This document shows, one piece after another, positions 12,084-24,161 of a stretch of DNA of 64,000 bases; positions within the stretch are counted from its first letter, which is position 1, and the number at the start of each line of letters is the position of its first letter. Under the pieces are notes generated by a model that saw nothing but the letters and a program-made list of their open reading frames with translations, did no database searches and had not been told where the DNA came from. The DNA is taken from contig JARKIF010000016.1 in the NCBI GenBank assembly GCA_029378245.1, forward strand, positions 744,001 to 808,000, written 5' to 3'. The position numbers and the translations under genes are program-made. This DNA is from Roridomyces roridus (Eukaryota; Basidiomycota; Agaricomycetes; Agaricales; Mycenaceae).

Positions 12084-14429
12084 GGGGTCGTGGTCGGGAG
12101 AGGGGAAAATCCAGGCCCTGTTAAATGGGGAGTGTCTGAGACGTAAAAGTGATGTTATTCCCGAAAAGGAAGGAGGGACCCACAATTTTGGCATTGACAA
12201 GCTCACTTCCAACAACCATGTCCTCGGCATGCGCAAACCATAATCTTCATTTAGCCTACCGCCCGGCACGCTCCATTTTCTAATGGCAAGTCCCGCCGTG
12301 TCTGGTTCGCTCTGGAGGCTCTCACTTGTAATTCTCCCCTGTGCGCGGGAGAAGAACAGATGGGGATCGCCGCAATGTTGACAGCTGCATGCATGCACTA
12401 GTCTCTTTCTACTCGGAGCGACTCCCGCCAGCGATCCCCGCAAGCCTTCCTCGTGTCTTTCATGTGTACCTCGAGTGGAATCGTCCGTCCTAGCACCATG
12501 GCCCTCGCAACACTCGTAATACCACATCTGTCTGGCAACCACGTCGACTGTGCTTCTGCTTCTTCGTGCGAAGACGGATACCAAGGTTTCAGGATCTAAA
12601 TCATCTGCGCTGCCGTGTTGTCTCGACTGCCACTGTGCTGTTCGCCGTCGGGCCAGATGGATACCTGGCTTATACTTACTAGCACTACAACAGGCAGTGC
12701 GCGCGATATGATGCTGTTGTCGGCCTCAAATTCAACGCTTCCATCCGCTGCGCCTTCTTATCAAGTAATCTTAGTCTCTCTGCCTCAATCCCTTTTGTCC
12801 TTGAAATTCAACCTGCAAATCAACACAAATCGAGCCATTTCCCCTTTCTCTAATCTTCACAGTGACGGTCGCCGAAATTCCATTCGGAAATGCCGATCAT
12901 CACCGTTACCCCGTACTTCGCATCCCGCGTTCGCCGAATTCACCGAACATTGCACAGGTAAATCATATGATTCCGTTGAAACCTGCCCCATTCTAGATCT
13001 GCTATTCGCGTTGAGTTGAATGATGGCATTGGCACTCAAGTCAAGGCCGTAAATGCACCTCTGTCTTCTGGCTGTGAAATGGAATCCCGATTCCGGCGTA
13101 TTTGACTCATCCTTGCAATTATAATGGGGACCTTACTTCGTACAGGGGACATTAATCTACATACTTACTCGGGAGTTGCCTCGCAAATTGACGTCCCGAA
13201 CCTGGCGGGTCCCCGACGGCGGCGGGTTCCAACTCGAAGTGGTGAGCTGTGGTAAGTAAATAGACTATACATAGCTATAAACTAAAGTGGGTGCTTACGG
13301 TGTCTGGTAATTATCTGTCGCGCAAGGTATAGGTGTACGGGAGGCGTAAGTAGGCTGTCCTACTGTACTCCACTTCACCAACAGAGCTTACCGACTCGGA
13401 GCGCCACCGGGATCCCGCACTCGTCGGCGCGGAGAGCTCGAATGTGCCTGTCGGTTCGGTTCGGGTTCGGGGCCGGTTTGGATGGGCCGAGTAAGTATGT
13501 GTAGCTGTACCAAGGAGATATGTTCAATTGCGTGCGTTCATGCGTTTCATTTATTTTCAACCAAAGCAGCATCAGGCCCGCATTTGCCGACACAGATGCA
13601 TATGGACGGCAGGCCGTAGCATTGACGTGTCGAATGGTCTCTTACTCATTTTGGATTGTAACGACTCCGTGGAGAAATTGGTCTCCCATGGGCCATGGCT
13701 TGAATACAGACTCCGGTACTTAAGACAGCAATTAATTACCTAAGCCATTTTTTTTTGAACCATTCACGTGATGTGTTCAATTTCGCGGGCCGTTCAGATT
13801 AATATTTTGGCCGACGGGCCCGGCGCCGCTACCAACGTTGTTTGAAACTCATGCGGACAAGATTCAGAGGATCCATACACTAGAAGGACGGAGCACCGGA
13901 TCGAGCTCGGAATACTTACTGATATCGGCCCCGGGTTAACTATAGTACTAGTCTAACGCTTCAAGTCTCGGGGGCCGGGGAATGATTGGGCTACTGCATT
14001 TAGCGGGCCAAGAAATTTATGGTCGCCGTTCAATTCACCGGGCAGGAGCCAGGCGTAGTATACCAGTTAGATCGATATCCGGACATCAAATTGTCCCAGT
14101 TAGTTCAAAAGGAAAGAGTCTGAGGCTTATTTCGTTAGTATGGGTCCAGATTGCAGATTCAACTTGTGCACTATTAGTAATAGAGCGTACCGAGGCAGTT
14201 CTGCCCACTGGCGTTGTTCTCAGCGCTCAGCTTCCCGACTTCCAAGTCTGATCATGATCGGTGGGGGCTACGTATTGGGGTGGAATTCAAGCTGAGGAAG
14301 ACGAAGGTGCGTAGCTTCAGGGGCTCCGACTCGGGACTAGCCAACGAGAGTCGCCCAGTGAAACGGTTGGTGGATGCTGAACTTTTTCGAGTTGGCCGTG
14401 GCTTGGCAGTTCGATCATCTCTCGTTCAT
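12084..14429. other. Long intergenic region, no gene recognised
   Basis: About 2.3 kb without a supportable gene. It contains small CG-rich direct repeats around 13450-13480 (GGTTC-type) and a poly-T run at 13747-13757. Short frames at 12615-13019 and 13982-14251 have no recognisable domain and no splice-consistent extension. Confidence 0.35.
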
Positions 14430-15906
14430 CTACTGGTAAATGTAACACAAGAGTGGATTTCTCGTGTCCATGACCTCCCTGATAGTCACCGTCGGCGCAA
14501 GCATCATCATATCCAGCTCGAAATCCATCGTCACGTTCACATACGGCAATTGAGCCATCGTCCTCCCAGAAATATCGTCAATCCTAGCAGTGAAATTTAT
14601 GCCTACCCATTCCCACCAGAGTTTGTCCAGGAACGCGTGGTGGAGATAGAATAGGGGGTCTAGGAATTCGAAAGGTAAGTAAATTGTAATCCAAATACGA
14701 ATTCGGAACGACCAACCCCCAGGACTCGAAAAATTATCAGCCATTTCGCCCCCGACGATGTTATGCCCGCCATCGTGGAGACGCATGGTCTCCGTCACAG
14801 GCGCGCCTTCCAACTGAACCCGGAACGTCTCAAACGTAGGCTGCTGCATCACCTCCCCGACCTTTTCCCCGCTCAGGAACCCCCTGAGCTCGTCGTTTAT
14901 GGCACGCTGTAGGCAGTGGCTCGTCACATTCGTTCCTGGACCCACGTTCAACTGGTACGAGGCAAATGGTCCGTCGGGCACACAGCCACCCCCAGAATCA
15001 GGTGGAACCCACCCCGCGCTGGACAGGAGGGTGAGGTTCCCGAATTGACCGGCGTAGTTGGGGACGTCTACTCCGTTCCCACCGAATCCGTACACCGCAT
15101 CGAAGACGGGGGATTCAGAAAGTCTATTAGTGCTATATTAGCAAAGTCGAGGGAATTCTTGAGAACGTACGGCAGCCCACTGTCGACATCGCGACTCCAA
15201 TCCCAATACCTGAAATGCCGTGAGTAGCAGTCTACTGGCAGATAATCAATGTACGAACGGAATGGAACCCTGGTACCCGCACTCCTGCCGCAGCGCCATT
15301 TCGAACACGTTCAAGATTCGGCGGTGCCAAGGAAGAAATTGGCCCTAGAAACCGTAAACATGGACCCATAGTGGGAGATTTGAAACTCACGAGTAGATGG
15401 ACCTTTTGAGACATTAGTACATGCAACGCTTGAAAGTCGTCGAATCGCGTTTTAGCGCCCTGATGTCCGTTTGATTTTCCAGGAAGGCGTTGAAGGCATT
15501 GAACCGCCGTAATGAATTCCGACTTTTGCTCATTGCTCAAATCGCGCCTGGATTAAAAAGGTATGAGCAACGAACGAGTGACAGGTTGCTAAACGCACCA
15601 TTCCTGCCTCAGGCCCGGATTCGCACAGAGGGACGGTGAATCGAGGGGAACGACGCCGATTGCACTGGGTGTGGGACTTGAAGGAAGTTCATAGCGACCC
15701 AGCTGGTGGACGGCAGCGAATGCAACGACGGCGAGGAGCGCGAGGAGAGCACTGAGCACTACGAGGAGAGCGCTTGAGACCAGAAGGAACCACGCGGGAA
15801 CGGGGACCACGCCGAGCCATGGGATGAGGGTGCTAGAACGTTTCATAGGGACACCAGAGTCATGATGGCCCTTGGAGTAGACAGTTAACTCGACGGCGGC
15901 GGGCAT
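14430..15906 (-). CDS. Membrane-anchored tyrosinase (type-3 copper protein)
   Basis: Tyrosinase-family polyphenol oxidase: o-hydroxylates monophenols and oxidises diphenols to quinones. The N-terminus (ATG at 15906) has one strong transmembrane segment, WFLLVSSALLVVLSALLALL, so the catalytic part is probably lumenal or extracellular; an alternative ATG lies at 15846. CuA histidines fall in FQALHVLMSQKVHLL and, after an intron, GQFLPWHRRILNVFEMALRQ. YWDWSRDVDSG follows. CuB histidines are in LHDGGHNIVGGEM and DPLFYLHHAFLDKLWWEW. The large exon GNGVDVPNYAGQFGNLTL to DNFSSPGG lies between them. The protein stops soon after CuB, so the long C-terminal cap of PPO-type tyrosinases is absent. Four or five introns, no frame break seen. 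Confidence 0.85.
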
Positions 15907-16979
15907 GAACGTCGAAGATTTTCCAGGGTTGGGAAAGTTACGTCGGGCTTTATAGCACCAGAAAATAATTCAAGGGATTCAGAATCAGGACTTTTGAAAG
16001 CGCAAAAAATGGGGGGAATGCCCCTCATTTACCGCGGGAAGACGAAGCGAAATCATATCTTAGCGAAGTTTCAGCACTAAAAGAACGACCACCAGTGGTT
16101 TCGCAATCAAATTCATTACCGCACGCCCAGAGAGAAGCGATGCCGCGGGATCGGTGGGCGGAAGACTGAAAGTGGAAGCACCGAGGGCGTCGCATAACGT
16201 GAGCAAGAAGGTGGGCGATTTTCTACCCAAGAAAGACAGTGAAAGACTGAGACTCTGAGAGTGACCTTGGAGACCGGGTAGAACACCGTGATGCTAGCGA
16301 TGGGACCCGCCGATCTGTTGACAGGGATTGGAGTGTAAATCGCTTCAAGTTCTTGGTGCGCTACGACGTGTAGCAATTCGAGACTAGTCTTTGAGGCTTA
16401 GCCAGATTGCGTAGGACCAGGAAGTCCCCGTCTTCGCCTGACCCAGGAGTTTTCAGTTGACGTTGGATGTATCGGAGAGCGGGGTATCGAATTCCACGGC
16501 GCTCGGGGTTCTCTGTGCGAGATCCGGGCGTTCTGTAAATATGCGGGTTCCTTGGGGAAGCAGAAGCGAAGTGGCAAGCTTCGGGAGGGCGAGATCGTGT
16601 TGAGGACTCAGCGTCGGTCAGCGTTCTGGCATTAGATCGGAGCCAAGGGACTCGCCGACTCGGAATCGGGGACCGAACGGTTTTGGGGAGGGATCTGGGC
16701 CAAGAAAGCAGCTCATGGTCAGACTAGAGTTGCGATGTGAGCTGACTGCGCCAATCTCGTTAAGCAGCGAATGCAGCATACCGCTGAGTCGAAAGAGCTC
16801 CATTCTGGGGGCCACGTTTGAGGATCTTGACCTATGCCGTCCGTCCGAAGTTCGGAAGACAGTCCATGAGCGGACTCGGGCTCGGAGACTTGGATGGTGT
16901 GAGCAGACATCGAGTCACGGATCATTGCGGTCAGCGATTGTAATTTGCAAGTATGCTCCGGTACGCGGATTCACTGCAT
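15907..16979. other. Intergenic, no gene recognised
   Basis: Upstream of the tyrosinase gene and downstream of the acyltransferase scrap. Only short frames without recognisable features. Confidence 0.35.
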
Positions 16980-17235
16980 GCCGAAACAAGGTCTCCCGAT
17001 TCAAGGGAAGAAGTGTTCCATCTGACGCCAGAAAAAAGCCTTGAGAACGTACGTCCGACAGTCCATAATGACCCAATTGTTCAGGGTGTTTTCGGCGTAA
17101 GTATTGGGACGATGCGGGGTTGAAAAAACATGGCGACCATGGCCAGTGCAGCATGTTCTGATCGTAAATGAGACGGCACGTTTGTTCAGAACGCGCACCA
17201 GTTCTCACCTGGCAAGGTCACCGTCGTAAATCCCC
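16980..17235 (-). pseudogene. Acyltransferase fragment (AT-3)
   Basis: On the minus strand this scrap matches exon 3 of AT-2 (22419-24161): CFFNPASSQY, then ENTLNNWVIMD in another frame, then FFLASDGTLLPLNRETLF against LFLASDGTLLPLDRETLF. Homology extends into the exon 2/intron 2 boundary at about 17160-17235. Only about 250 bp survive of a ~1.75 kb gene, with at least two frame changes and a small insertion. It abuts the 3' end of MYND-A. Confidence 0.8.
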
Positions 17236-17273
17236 AGTAGAGACTCCACTGTATAATCCAAAAGCTGCCACCA

Positions 17274-19336
17274 CTAATGAACCTCCGTCACCTCGTTTGA
17301 CCTGGCCACCAGCGCTTCAAAACCCTGCATCTCGTTTCCACCCTCTTCAGCACACGCCATCTTCACCAACTGCGCGTGAATTTTTCCACTGTCACTGCGG
17401 AGTGGTACAACCCAATGCCTCGAAGTATTCGCCTCGCGCACACGAATGACATGGATAACCATGCGCCCTTGGCTCCTCGCCGCTCGCGCAACCGTTTCGT
17501 CCCACTGGAGCCCCGCGGAGGAGAGCCATTTCAACGAATCCGATGTCTCCGCCAGGGAATATACACCGAACTCGGGCCCGCCTTGCGAATAGTCGAAGAC
17601 GACAAAGAATCCCGCGAGCGGATTGCGCGACTGGCGCATGCATTCGACAGCCTCGGAGAATATCTCGAGCTTAAGCTTCGTGTAATTGCTATGCAAGATT
17701 GCGCGCATGAAAGCTCGTTGTCTGGGGGTGTTGATGGGCACACGGCCGCCTATGTACTGCAAGTTAGACATTATAGCGTCCGGGATCAACACACAAACTT
17801 AGTTGATAGTCGTGTGTTTTGCAGGCTGCTCGATGTCCACTGTGCCAGTCGACAGCCTGGCATTGGATAGAGCAGTAAAACAGTGTCACGCATCCCGAAC
17901 AACGCTTGAACTCTTTTCGCGAGCCCAACTTGGTACACTGCCAATAGAATGTCAGCCTCTTCAAGACGGAAATTATTCACACACCAAGGTGTTATCACAC
18001 GCTTTCATGTTCAGAATCCCATCGGAATCGAACGAGTTGGCAAAGTCTGCCCTTTCCTTTGCCAGAGCGGCAAATCGAGTCCAAGCTCCACGCATTTCCG
18101 GATTGAAATTTTGCACCATCTGCTCACGATCAGCCAGCGCGCGCACCACATGTAACCCAGACCCGTCCCCCCAGTGGATGGTACAGGATGCGAGGAGTTC
18201 CGAGAGGGTGCCCTTCAGATGGCTATTCAACGCAGCCAGGTCTCGTTGCTGAGCGCAGACGGCTATGCAGCGAATGAGCGCGACAGAGATGGTGTTCCGA
18301 ACGGGGACATTGAGTCTCGGGTCGTTGAAGAGCTTTGGCAAGGGGTAAGTACATTAACGCGCTGAGCATTGGTGCAGGGCCCGCACTGAGCGACGTCCTC
18401 GTGGTGGTGGCAAGCGCATGGACCGCACGGACTAGAAAGTCGACAACACCATACTCAACGAACTCCAAGAGTAGGCGTCTCGGTAGCCCGTTGAGATCAA
18501 AACCCTCCGCCACGGCCTGGATGTGGCGAAAGAAGGCAGTGAAAACGAGAAGAAAGGTCCAGCCTGTCCGGGCCATCCGGGGGCTTGCTGCTAATTTCAA
18601 GCTGAGTTCCCCGTGGCGAACCGCCCACATGGCGATGTCCGAAGGATCATGATCATCGATGAACACTTCCATCGTCTCCTTGGTACCGAGAGCTTCGTCT
18701 TTCAGAAACGTCGTTGCGGCAAGCAGGGGTAGCGTTTTGCCAAGCTCTACCAGCAGCGAGTCTCCTCCATCGAGAGCAGCCATCCACGCCCGAGCCACTG
18801 CATTGTAGAATCCGGGCGTAGACTTGACCATGTCGCCCAGTTCCCGATCCCGGTGTAGGTAGTGCGCCCACAAGACAACCCGAGAGCATGCTGCTCGCCC
18901 CATACCTGTGTCTTCATGCACCTTGTGATATCTGTCGAGGAAAAGAAACCACTGCCAGACGCGAGGCCAGAGATCGCGAGCCACATCGCGCGGGACACTG
19001 TCAGTCCGCGACAATGCTTCAAGCACATGCATCGTGTCGTGATACGAGGTCATTTCGGTATGCGTGAGTTGTGCGAGATCGGGGTCACTGCTTGGAATTC
19101 GGGTGGGATCCAGCAGCGAGTAGACCACAGGGAGGAGTAAAATCAATTTGGACCGATTTTCTGGGCGCGTCAGGACTGACGACGCGCTCCAGATTCTCGG
19201 TGGAGCCGGAGGCAGCAGCTTGTGCTTGCCGCTGCCGAGCACTCTTGAATTTGTATTGTATCTGAGGAGTGAAACAGCGCACCTGTATTGAGATTGGAAG
19301 ACTTTGAAGAGCACTGAGTCGAAGGCATTCGTGCAT
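17274..19336 (-). CDS. MYND-finger protein A (probably disrupted)
   Basis: Member of an agaricomycete family with a long helical N-terminal domain, a MYND zinc finger and a C-terminal domain; function unknown. Exon 1 is MHECLRLSALQSLPISIQ (ATG 19336). The helical part starts TRPENRSKLILLLPVVYSLL, and HDPSDIAMWAVRHGEL is the conserved centre. The MYND finger starts with the Cys of ACDN, continues across an intron as CTKLGSRKEFKRCSGC and then FYCSIQCQAVDWHSGHRAAC. The C-terminal domain runs GGRVPINTPRQRAFMRAIL to the stop at 17274. Oddities: near 19180 the copy lacks two bases found in MYND-D, which an acceptor 14 bases further on could rescue; near 18350 the frame changes between SALMYLPLAK and PKLFNDPRLN where MYND-D is continuous. 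Probably a pseudogene unless these are sequence errors. Confidence 0.65.
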
Positions 19337-19579
19337 GGTTGGACGGTCGGACCGACGAGAAGACAGAGAATCAGATCAAAGTGATCGGACTGCTTCTTCA
19401 CAGATTTCACTGCCATTTCCAGGGGCGATGGTGTAACTTATACCTACCTGGTACCTACCTACCTACCTACCTACTAATGCTATTCAGTGAAATTTTTCAT
19501 TTGAAGAATACATTCCTTCTCATAACTTTATTGTATCCAAATTGAACCATCTGTGCTGAGTGCTCGAAGGCATTGCAGA

Positions 19580-20640
19580 AATTAAATTCCACCAACTCGG
19601 CAACACTCTGCTCCTCAACTGCTCCTCGCGCTGGCCACCTTCTGTGCAAGCCAAACTTACTAGCTGAGGCTCGTTGTAAACCCTTCCGCTGCCACTACGC
19701 AGCAGGAGAACCCATTGCCTGAAGTCACTAGCCTCTCGCAGATCGATAACATGGATGGTCATCCGGCCGCCACTTTGCCGCCCGCGCAACGGTCTCTCTC
19801 AGCTCCGGCTCGCCTTTCGAGTAGTCGAAGACGACAAAGTATCCGGCACGAGGATCGCGCGCTGCGCGCATGTACTCGACCGCTTTGCAGAAGATATCGA
19901 GTTTACATGTAATCACGATCCAGGAGCGCCCACATCAAGTATCGTTGTCGGGGCGAGACTCAAGGAACACGACCACCTTGCAGCATAAATTAAATATTTA
20001 ATCCGACAAGCAAACGAGAACCCACTTGGTAGAAAGTCATATGTTTTGCAGCCGGTTCGATGTCCGCTTTGCCAGTCGGCGGCTTGGCATGGGACTAAGC
20101 AATAAAACAACGTCGAGCACCCGGAACAACACCTGAATTCATGCTTGGGGCCGAATGTTGTGCACTTCCGTTGGAAGCATTAGCCAACTCAGGGAGAAAC
20201 GGAGAGTGCGCACCAGAGCATTATCGCACGCCTTCAACTTCACAATCCCGGGGGTATTCAACGATTCAGCAAACGCTACCCGGTCGTTCCTCAGAGCGCC
20301 AAGGTGAGTCCATCCTTCCGGCAGATCCGACGGAACTTGAGGGTTCGGTGGCATCTGGTCATACCGAGCAAACTCGGATGCCATTGCTTCCCCAGAGTCC
20401 AGACCCGTCCCCTAGATGAATAGTGCATGACGGAAGGAGTTCGGAAAGGACGCCCTTCATATTACTGAACAGATCTCGAGCGTTGCCTAGTTGTTGTGTA
20501 GCCGCGGCCACGGAACCGAGGAACCCGATGAACGCGGCAGGCGGAACAAAGGGATGGTATCGTTTGTTGTTGGAGAGCTTCTGCAGTGCGCTCAAGGTTT
20601 CTTTGAGTGCCGAGGTAGGGTTCTTCTTGGGACTCAGAGC
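19580..20640 (-). pseudogene. MYND-finger protein B, 5'-truncated
   Basis: The minus strand reads NPTSALKETLSALQKLSNNK, then AAFIGFLGSVAAATQQLG, SELLPSCTIHLGDGSG, FAESLNTPGIVKLKACDNAL, a MYND finger with CSGCSTLFYCLVPCQAADWQ, and pieces of the C-terminal domain such as DIFCKAVEYMRAARDPRAGY and RQWVLLLRSGSGRVY. Closest match is MYND-C. The first ~300 residues are missing: just upstream lie ~190 bp of other sequence and then the 3' end of secreted protein 1. There are frame changes around 20385 and in the C-terminal part, and about 20 residues are missing after GEPEL. Not functional. Confidence 0.8.
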
Positions 20641-20788
20641 GGCATCAGGGCAACGGTCATTCCACGGCCTCGCATGGCCCGGGGCCTCTGAAGATCTCAC
20701 GTCCGTACGACGTCCCGACCCCAGTATATTTGACTGTGTCCAAAGGTGCTCCGCTTGAATTCCGTCAGCCATCATTCCTTTCAAATTC

Positions 20789-21457
20789 CTAAGTACTCCT
20801 GGACAGCCGTGTAGGCCCATGGGCCCAGGTAACAACGAACACCTGAGCCCCATCCCCCAAGTCGGTGCACGTCTCAACTGTCACAGCCGCGCCAACAGCA
20901 CTTCCAATCTGGAGACACTTGCCCGACGCGCTAGAAATGACATTGCACCCGGTGGCGATGGCACCGCCAGAACCGACGGTGCTGGGGTCATTGCAAATCG
21001 AGCAGACGAGACTCCAGTCCTGTGTTCTGCAAGATGACATTATTATCGGTCTGGATACTGGGGTGAGGGATGAACGGACCCATTCTCGGGAGTCACAAGA
21101 GTTTGGAGGGACACGGCGCCGTCGGAATTGGTCTGGTAGAGTTGGCTACTTGCTCCAGATTCGTTGAAATCACTGGGCCGTAGGAGATCAATAAAAGTTA
21201 TAGATGAGCCACTACACTCACATGAACTGCAATCCTCCATTACTGGTCGCCACGATGTACTCGGCTGATGTAGTAAGCGCCTCGGTAACGATGGCCGCCC
21301 CAGCGACGGAGCCGGTGTACCCGACTTCGAAGGCTCCGCTGCCGAGGCTGATTCCCTGGCCGGCGATGCTGGGGTTGCATGACGCACGAGCGACGGGGTT
21401 GGCCAGCACGCTGTGGGCGGGGAGGAGAGAGGCGACGATGGATGCGGTAGAAAGCAT
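20789..21457 (-). CDS. Small secreted protein 1 (ricin-B-like Cys motif)
   Basis: Predicted signal peptide MLSTASIVASLLPAHSVLA, followed by NPVARASCNP; the Arg suggests a short pro-peptide. Three exons: SLGSGAFEVGYTGSVAGAAI to GGLQF; FNESGASSQLYQTNSDGAV; TQDWSLVCSICNDPS to the end. The last exon has GKCLQIGSAVGAAVTVETC, which resembles a ricin-B/beta-trefoil repeat, but I cannot assign that fold firmly. Four such genes lie in this window. The last residues differ from the paralogue at 31531: after QVFVV it reads TWAHGPTRLSRST instead of TIYRA, and the homology ends at about 20833, so the original 3' end was replaced at a rearrangement junction. May still encode a protein; role unknown. Confidence 0.65.
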
Positions 21458-22385
21458 TCTGTAGCAGTGGTGGATCCCTTCAGTTGGAAATTGGAACTAT
21501 GCCCTTCGCTTTATACTGCAACCTAGTGCCGTATACCGACGGAGAGTTCGGTTAGGGTCGGGTTTGGGACAAGCGCATGGGGACGAATCCGCGAGGAGAG
21601 TGGGGAAGAAATCTTTATTGGTGTTGGTCGCTAAGTGGCGAGGCCACCGGATAGGATCAGATAGGATATATACACGGCACGGTCCGAATATCGAGCGAAT
21701 AGTACCAATTGCGCACCTATGAGCTCCATTTGCTGAGTTATCCCGATGTTCGCCGTCGCGAGGAGTTAGGACACGGTACTGCCCATTTCTGCCTAGACCT
21801 CGGACCAGCCCGTTCTTGCGGCATCCCGAATACCTTCAGAGCCAGCTGGTACAACTCAGGCGGAGCGTGGCACAGTGGGCCAATACCTCCCACAGAAGTG
21901 CCCGCCGGGACTGGTTCGAGTCTAATCTGAATCTCTGCCGCTCCATCCTCCGGTTGCCAGCGTAATGGAGCTCAAAGCAGCCTCCAGAATATTTTCATAA
22001 AGGCCCGGCAGATGTCCAAGCTTAGGGGGACAGTGGATTGACAATGACTGCGATGTTGGCGGTGGAAGAAGAGCACATGTTGTCAATCAAGTCGTGCACG
22101 TGTTTGTTGCCTGATTCTGACCAGTGACCACGACCTTCTAAGGGCCGCTCAACAGCAAACTGGGATTTGCACAGGGCCGTTGCGTACTTTGACAACGCGC
22201 AATCTCTTGTACACCTCCGAAGACATGAAATCCGGCTCGCTGGACAAGACAAAGTTTTTGCTTACATAATCTTATGGGCGTGCCAGTGGTGGCCACTTGC
22301 GTACGCAATACATACTCGTAAAAGTCGCTGCGAGTGTCGATTTACGAATTCAACGGGGACCAAGAAGCTTTCACGACCCGGATTC
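20834..22385. repeat. Left arm of inverted duplication (secreted gene + upstream)
   Basis: This segment matches 30600-32172 in reverse orientation. It covers secreted protein 1 and about 900 bp upstream. Shared landmarks include a TATA box, the stretch around 21830-21920 (matched at 31050-31165) and AGAAGGTCGTGGT near 22130-22145 (matched near 30855). The outer end lies just beyond the stop codon of AT-2. No gene is supported in 21458-22418. Confidence 0.8.
21510..21515 (-). promoter_or_regulatory. TATA box of secreted protein 1
   Basis: TATAAA on the minus strand, 53-58 bases before the ATG, at nearly the same spacing as in the paralogue at 31531. Confidence 0.6.
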
Positions 22386-22418
22386 ACAGTAAGTGATTGT
22401 GTGTTCAATTCCGCGGAT

Positions 22419-24161
22419 TTACTGCATGACGAGAACCATGAACTCCTTCCATTTGACAAGGTATTCCTTGACCTCCTCCCGCGAAATCACATTCTCGTTG
22501 AAATCCGCACTGATCTCAAAAACACCTCGCCACGACGACAAACGGAACGAGCTGGGGTCAAAATTGAGAGTTGGTACAACCCGGGGGGCAAGAAACGCAC
22601 GGAGCTGGGTCAGGCTGATTAATCGAAGTGAAAAATCTGGTGAGGTCGAACGCGGGCGAGCCTTTTTCGTCGTTGTACGTTGAATCGAACCTATCTTCCC
22701 CTTTACCGTCACTGACCCAGCTGTAGCACTGGTTGGGAGGGACGCTGCTCGCATAAATCAGAGTCCGACGATATCAGAAAAATAAAAGGGAACACACAGG
22801 CCAGCAGCGTAGCCCTGTTTGAGGCCACGGGAGAATAGATCTGCGGCCAGAGGCATGTAACCGGGATGTACGGCTTTTTGAGAACGATAGCGTTCCCCCA
22901 GATCCTCCACGGCCTTGAACAAGGTCTCCCGATCCAAGGGAAGAAGTGTTCCATCTGACGCCAGAAACAGGGAGACGGGAAGGAAAAGCGAGGCTGGCGA
23001 GATTGCGTATCCCGCGAATCCGTGTCGAGAGCAAAATGGTTCTGCGAGGCGGTGACGCACGTCGATGATGGTCCAATTGTTCAGGGTGTGTTCGGCGAAT
23101 TGGGACGATGCGGGGTTGAAAAACATGGTGACCATGACCAATGCAGCATGTGCTACTCGTAAATGAGACGAGATTTTGGTTCAGAACGTGCAGTTCCCAC
23201 CTAGCACGGTCATCGTGTACGGTTGGCTCTTCATAGATCTAAGCAACTTCTCGGACTCCTCCTCGGAGAAAACGAGGTCCGTATGCCGGTATGCTGGCCA
23301 GGGACTCTTGTCGCCCTCCCGAGGCCGGAAACCGTACGCATTCTGATAAACGGTGAGTTCGAGTCCCCACCAAAGTTGAACATCTCACCTGTGTGAATCG
23401 CCCGGCACGTTGCATCTCTTCGCCGAGAGCGGCGTACATGGCATGGCTGAAGGAAGGTTCTTCGCTCGAGTCGGGCTTGATGAGGAGTGGTTCGGAAGGA
23501 TGCAGCACGGACCAGAGAGCGGGAGTCAATCGCTCGGCTTCCTCACCCCATCGGAACTGAACGTCGCCGGCGCCGCTACTGTCTATTTGTTTGGCGAATT
23601 GCGTGAGGAAAGCGTGCATGCTGGCCTTTGCCCCATTCCCGTCCAAAAGCGAATGATGGACGTGAAGCAAGAAACCCAGTTGGTCGATCGCACCGGATGA
23701 AGAGGGGAGGACAACGTGCATATGGGTATAGTCACCAGAGGGGCTTGGGACCTTCTGAGCGCCTAGCTCTTCGCGCAACGCGTTGAGATCAAGGCTCGGC
23801 TGGGTGTGCACGACGAGTGTGCGCGCCGCCCACTCGCTTACTTGTTGCTCTTCGAGGACGCGATACGTCAACAGAGGAGTGTCACTTCCGTCCAATTCGA
23901 GCGAGGCAGCGATTACGGGGATCTGGTGACGAAGCGCAATCCAAACATGACTTGCGGCCTCGCGGACGGCTTCCTCCGACTTGGTGACGGCGAGGCGAAG
24001 GTGAACAGCGAGGAAGATAGTCTGTCCTCCTTTGTCGAACCTGTTCCAAACATCCTGGAGCAATTCCCACCAGCCAAAGGCCGTTGAAACAGTCCGTCGC
24101 TGCATTCCTTCCAAAGGAATTGGTCGTAGTTGAAGTTGACGAGAAGTTGTTCGGCCGACAT
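22419..24161 (-). CDS. Acyltransferase-like protein 2 (AT-2), one frameshift
   Basis: Paralogue of AT-1 with the same exon plan. Start MSAEQLLVNFNYDQFLWKE at 24161. Exon 1 contains HVHHSLLDGNGAK, matching the HxxxDG-type motif, and ends GRFTQ. Exon 2 begins NAYGFRPREGDKSPWPAYR. Exon 3 holds MFFNPASSQFAEHTLNNWTI and LASDGTLLPLDRETLF. Exon 4 is PNQCYSWVSDGKGEDRF, and the last exon ends KWKEFMVLVMQ at 22419. The frame breaks near 24073: after FQRPLAGG one base is missing relative to AT-1 before ELLQDVWNRFDKGG, in a run of G. Apart from this the gene looks complete, so it is either a very young pseudogene or a sequence error. Confidence 0.75.

Noticed and set aside
10967..12584. Long open frames on both strands, up to 361 codons from 12584 minus
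   Set aside because: GC-rich DNA leaves antisense frames open. Only the minus-strand F-box-like segment from 12083 has family motifs; the N-terminal extension to 12584 has none.
17781..17964. Loss of the first zinc-binding Cys in MYND-A and MYND-C (Tyr aligned with Cys of CRQC in D and E)
   Set aside because: That Cys lies inside an intron. With the acceptor at CAG|TGC the first ligand is the Cys of ACDN, which all copies keep.
19085..19240. Two-base deletion in MYND-A as proof of a null allele
   Set aside because: An acceptor 14 bases further downstream gives an in-frame path, so this site alone is not decisive.
21905..21925. GGTTCGAGTC resembling a tRNA T arm
   Set aside because: No acceptor, D or anticodon stem can be folded around it, and the inverted copy at ~31060 does not conserve a cloverleaf.
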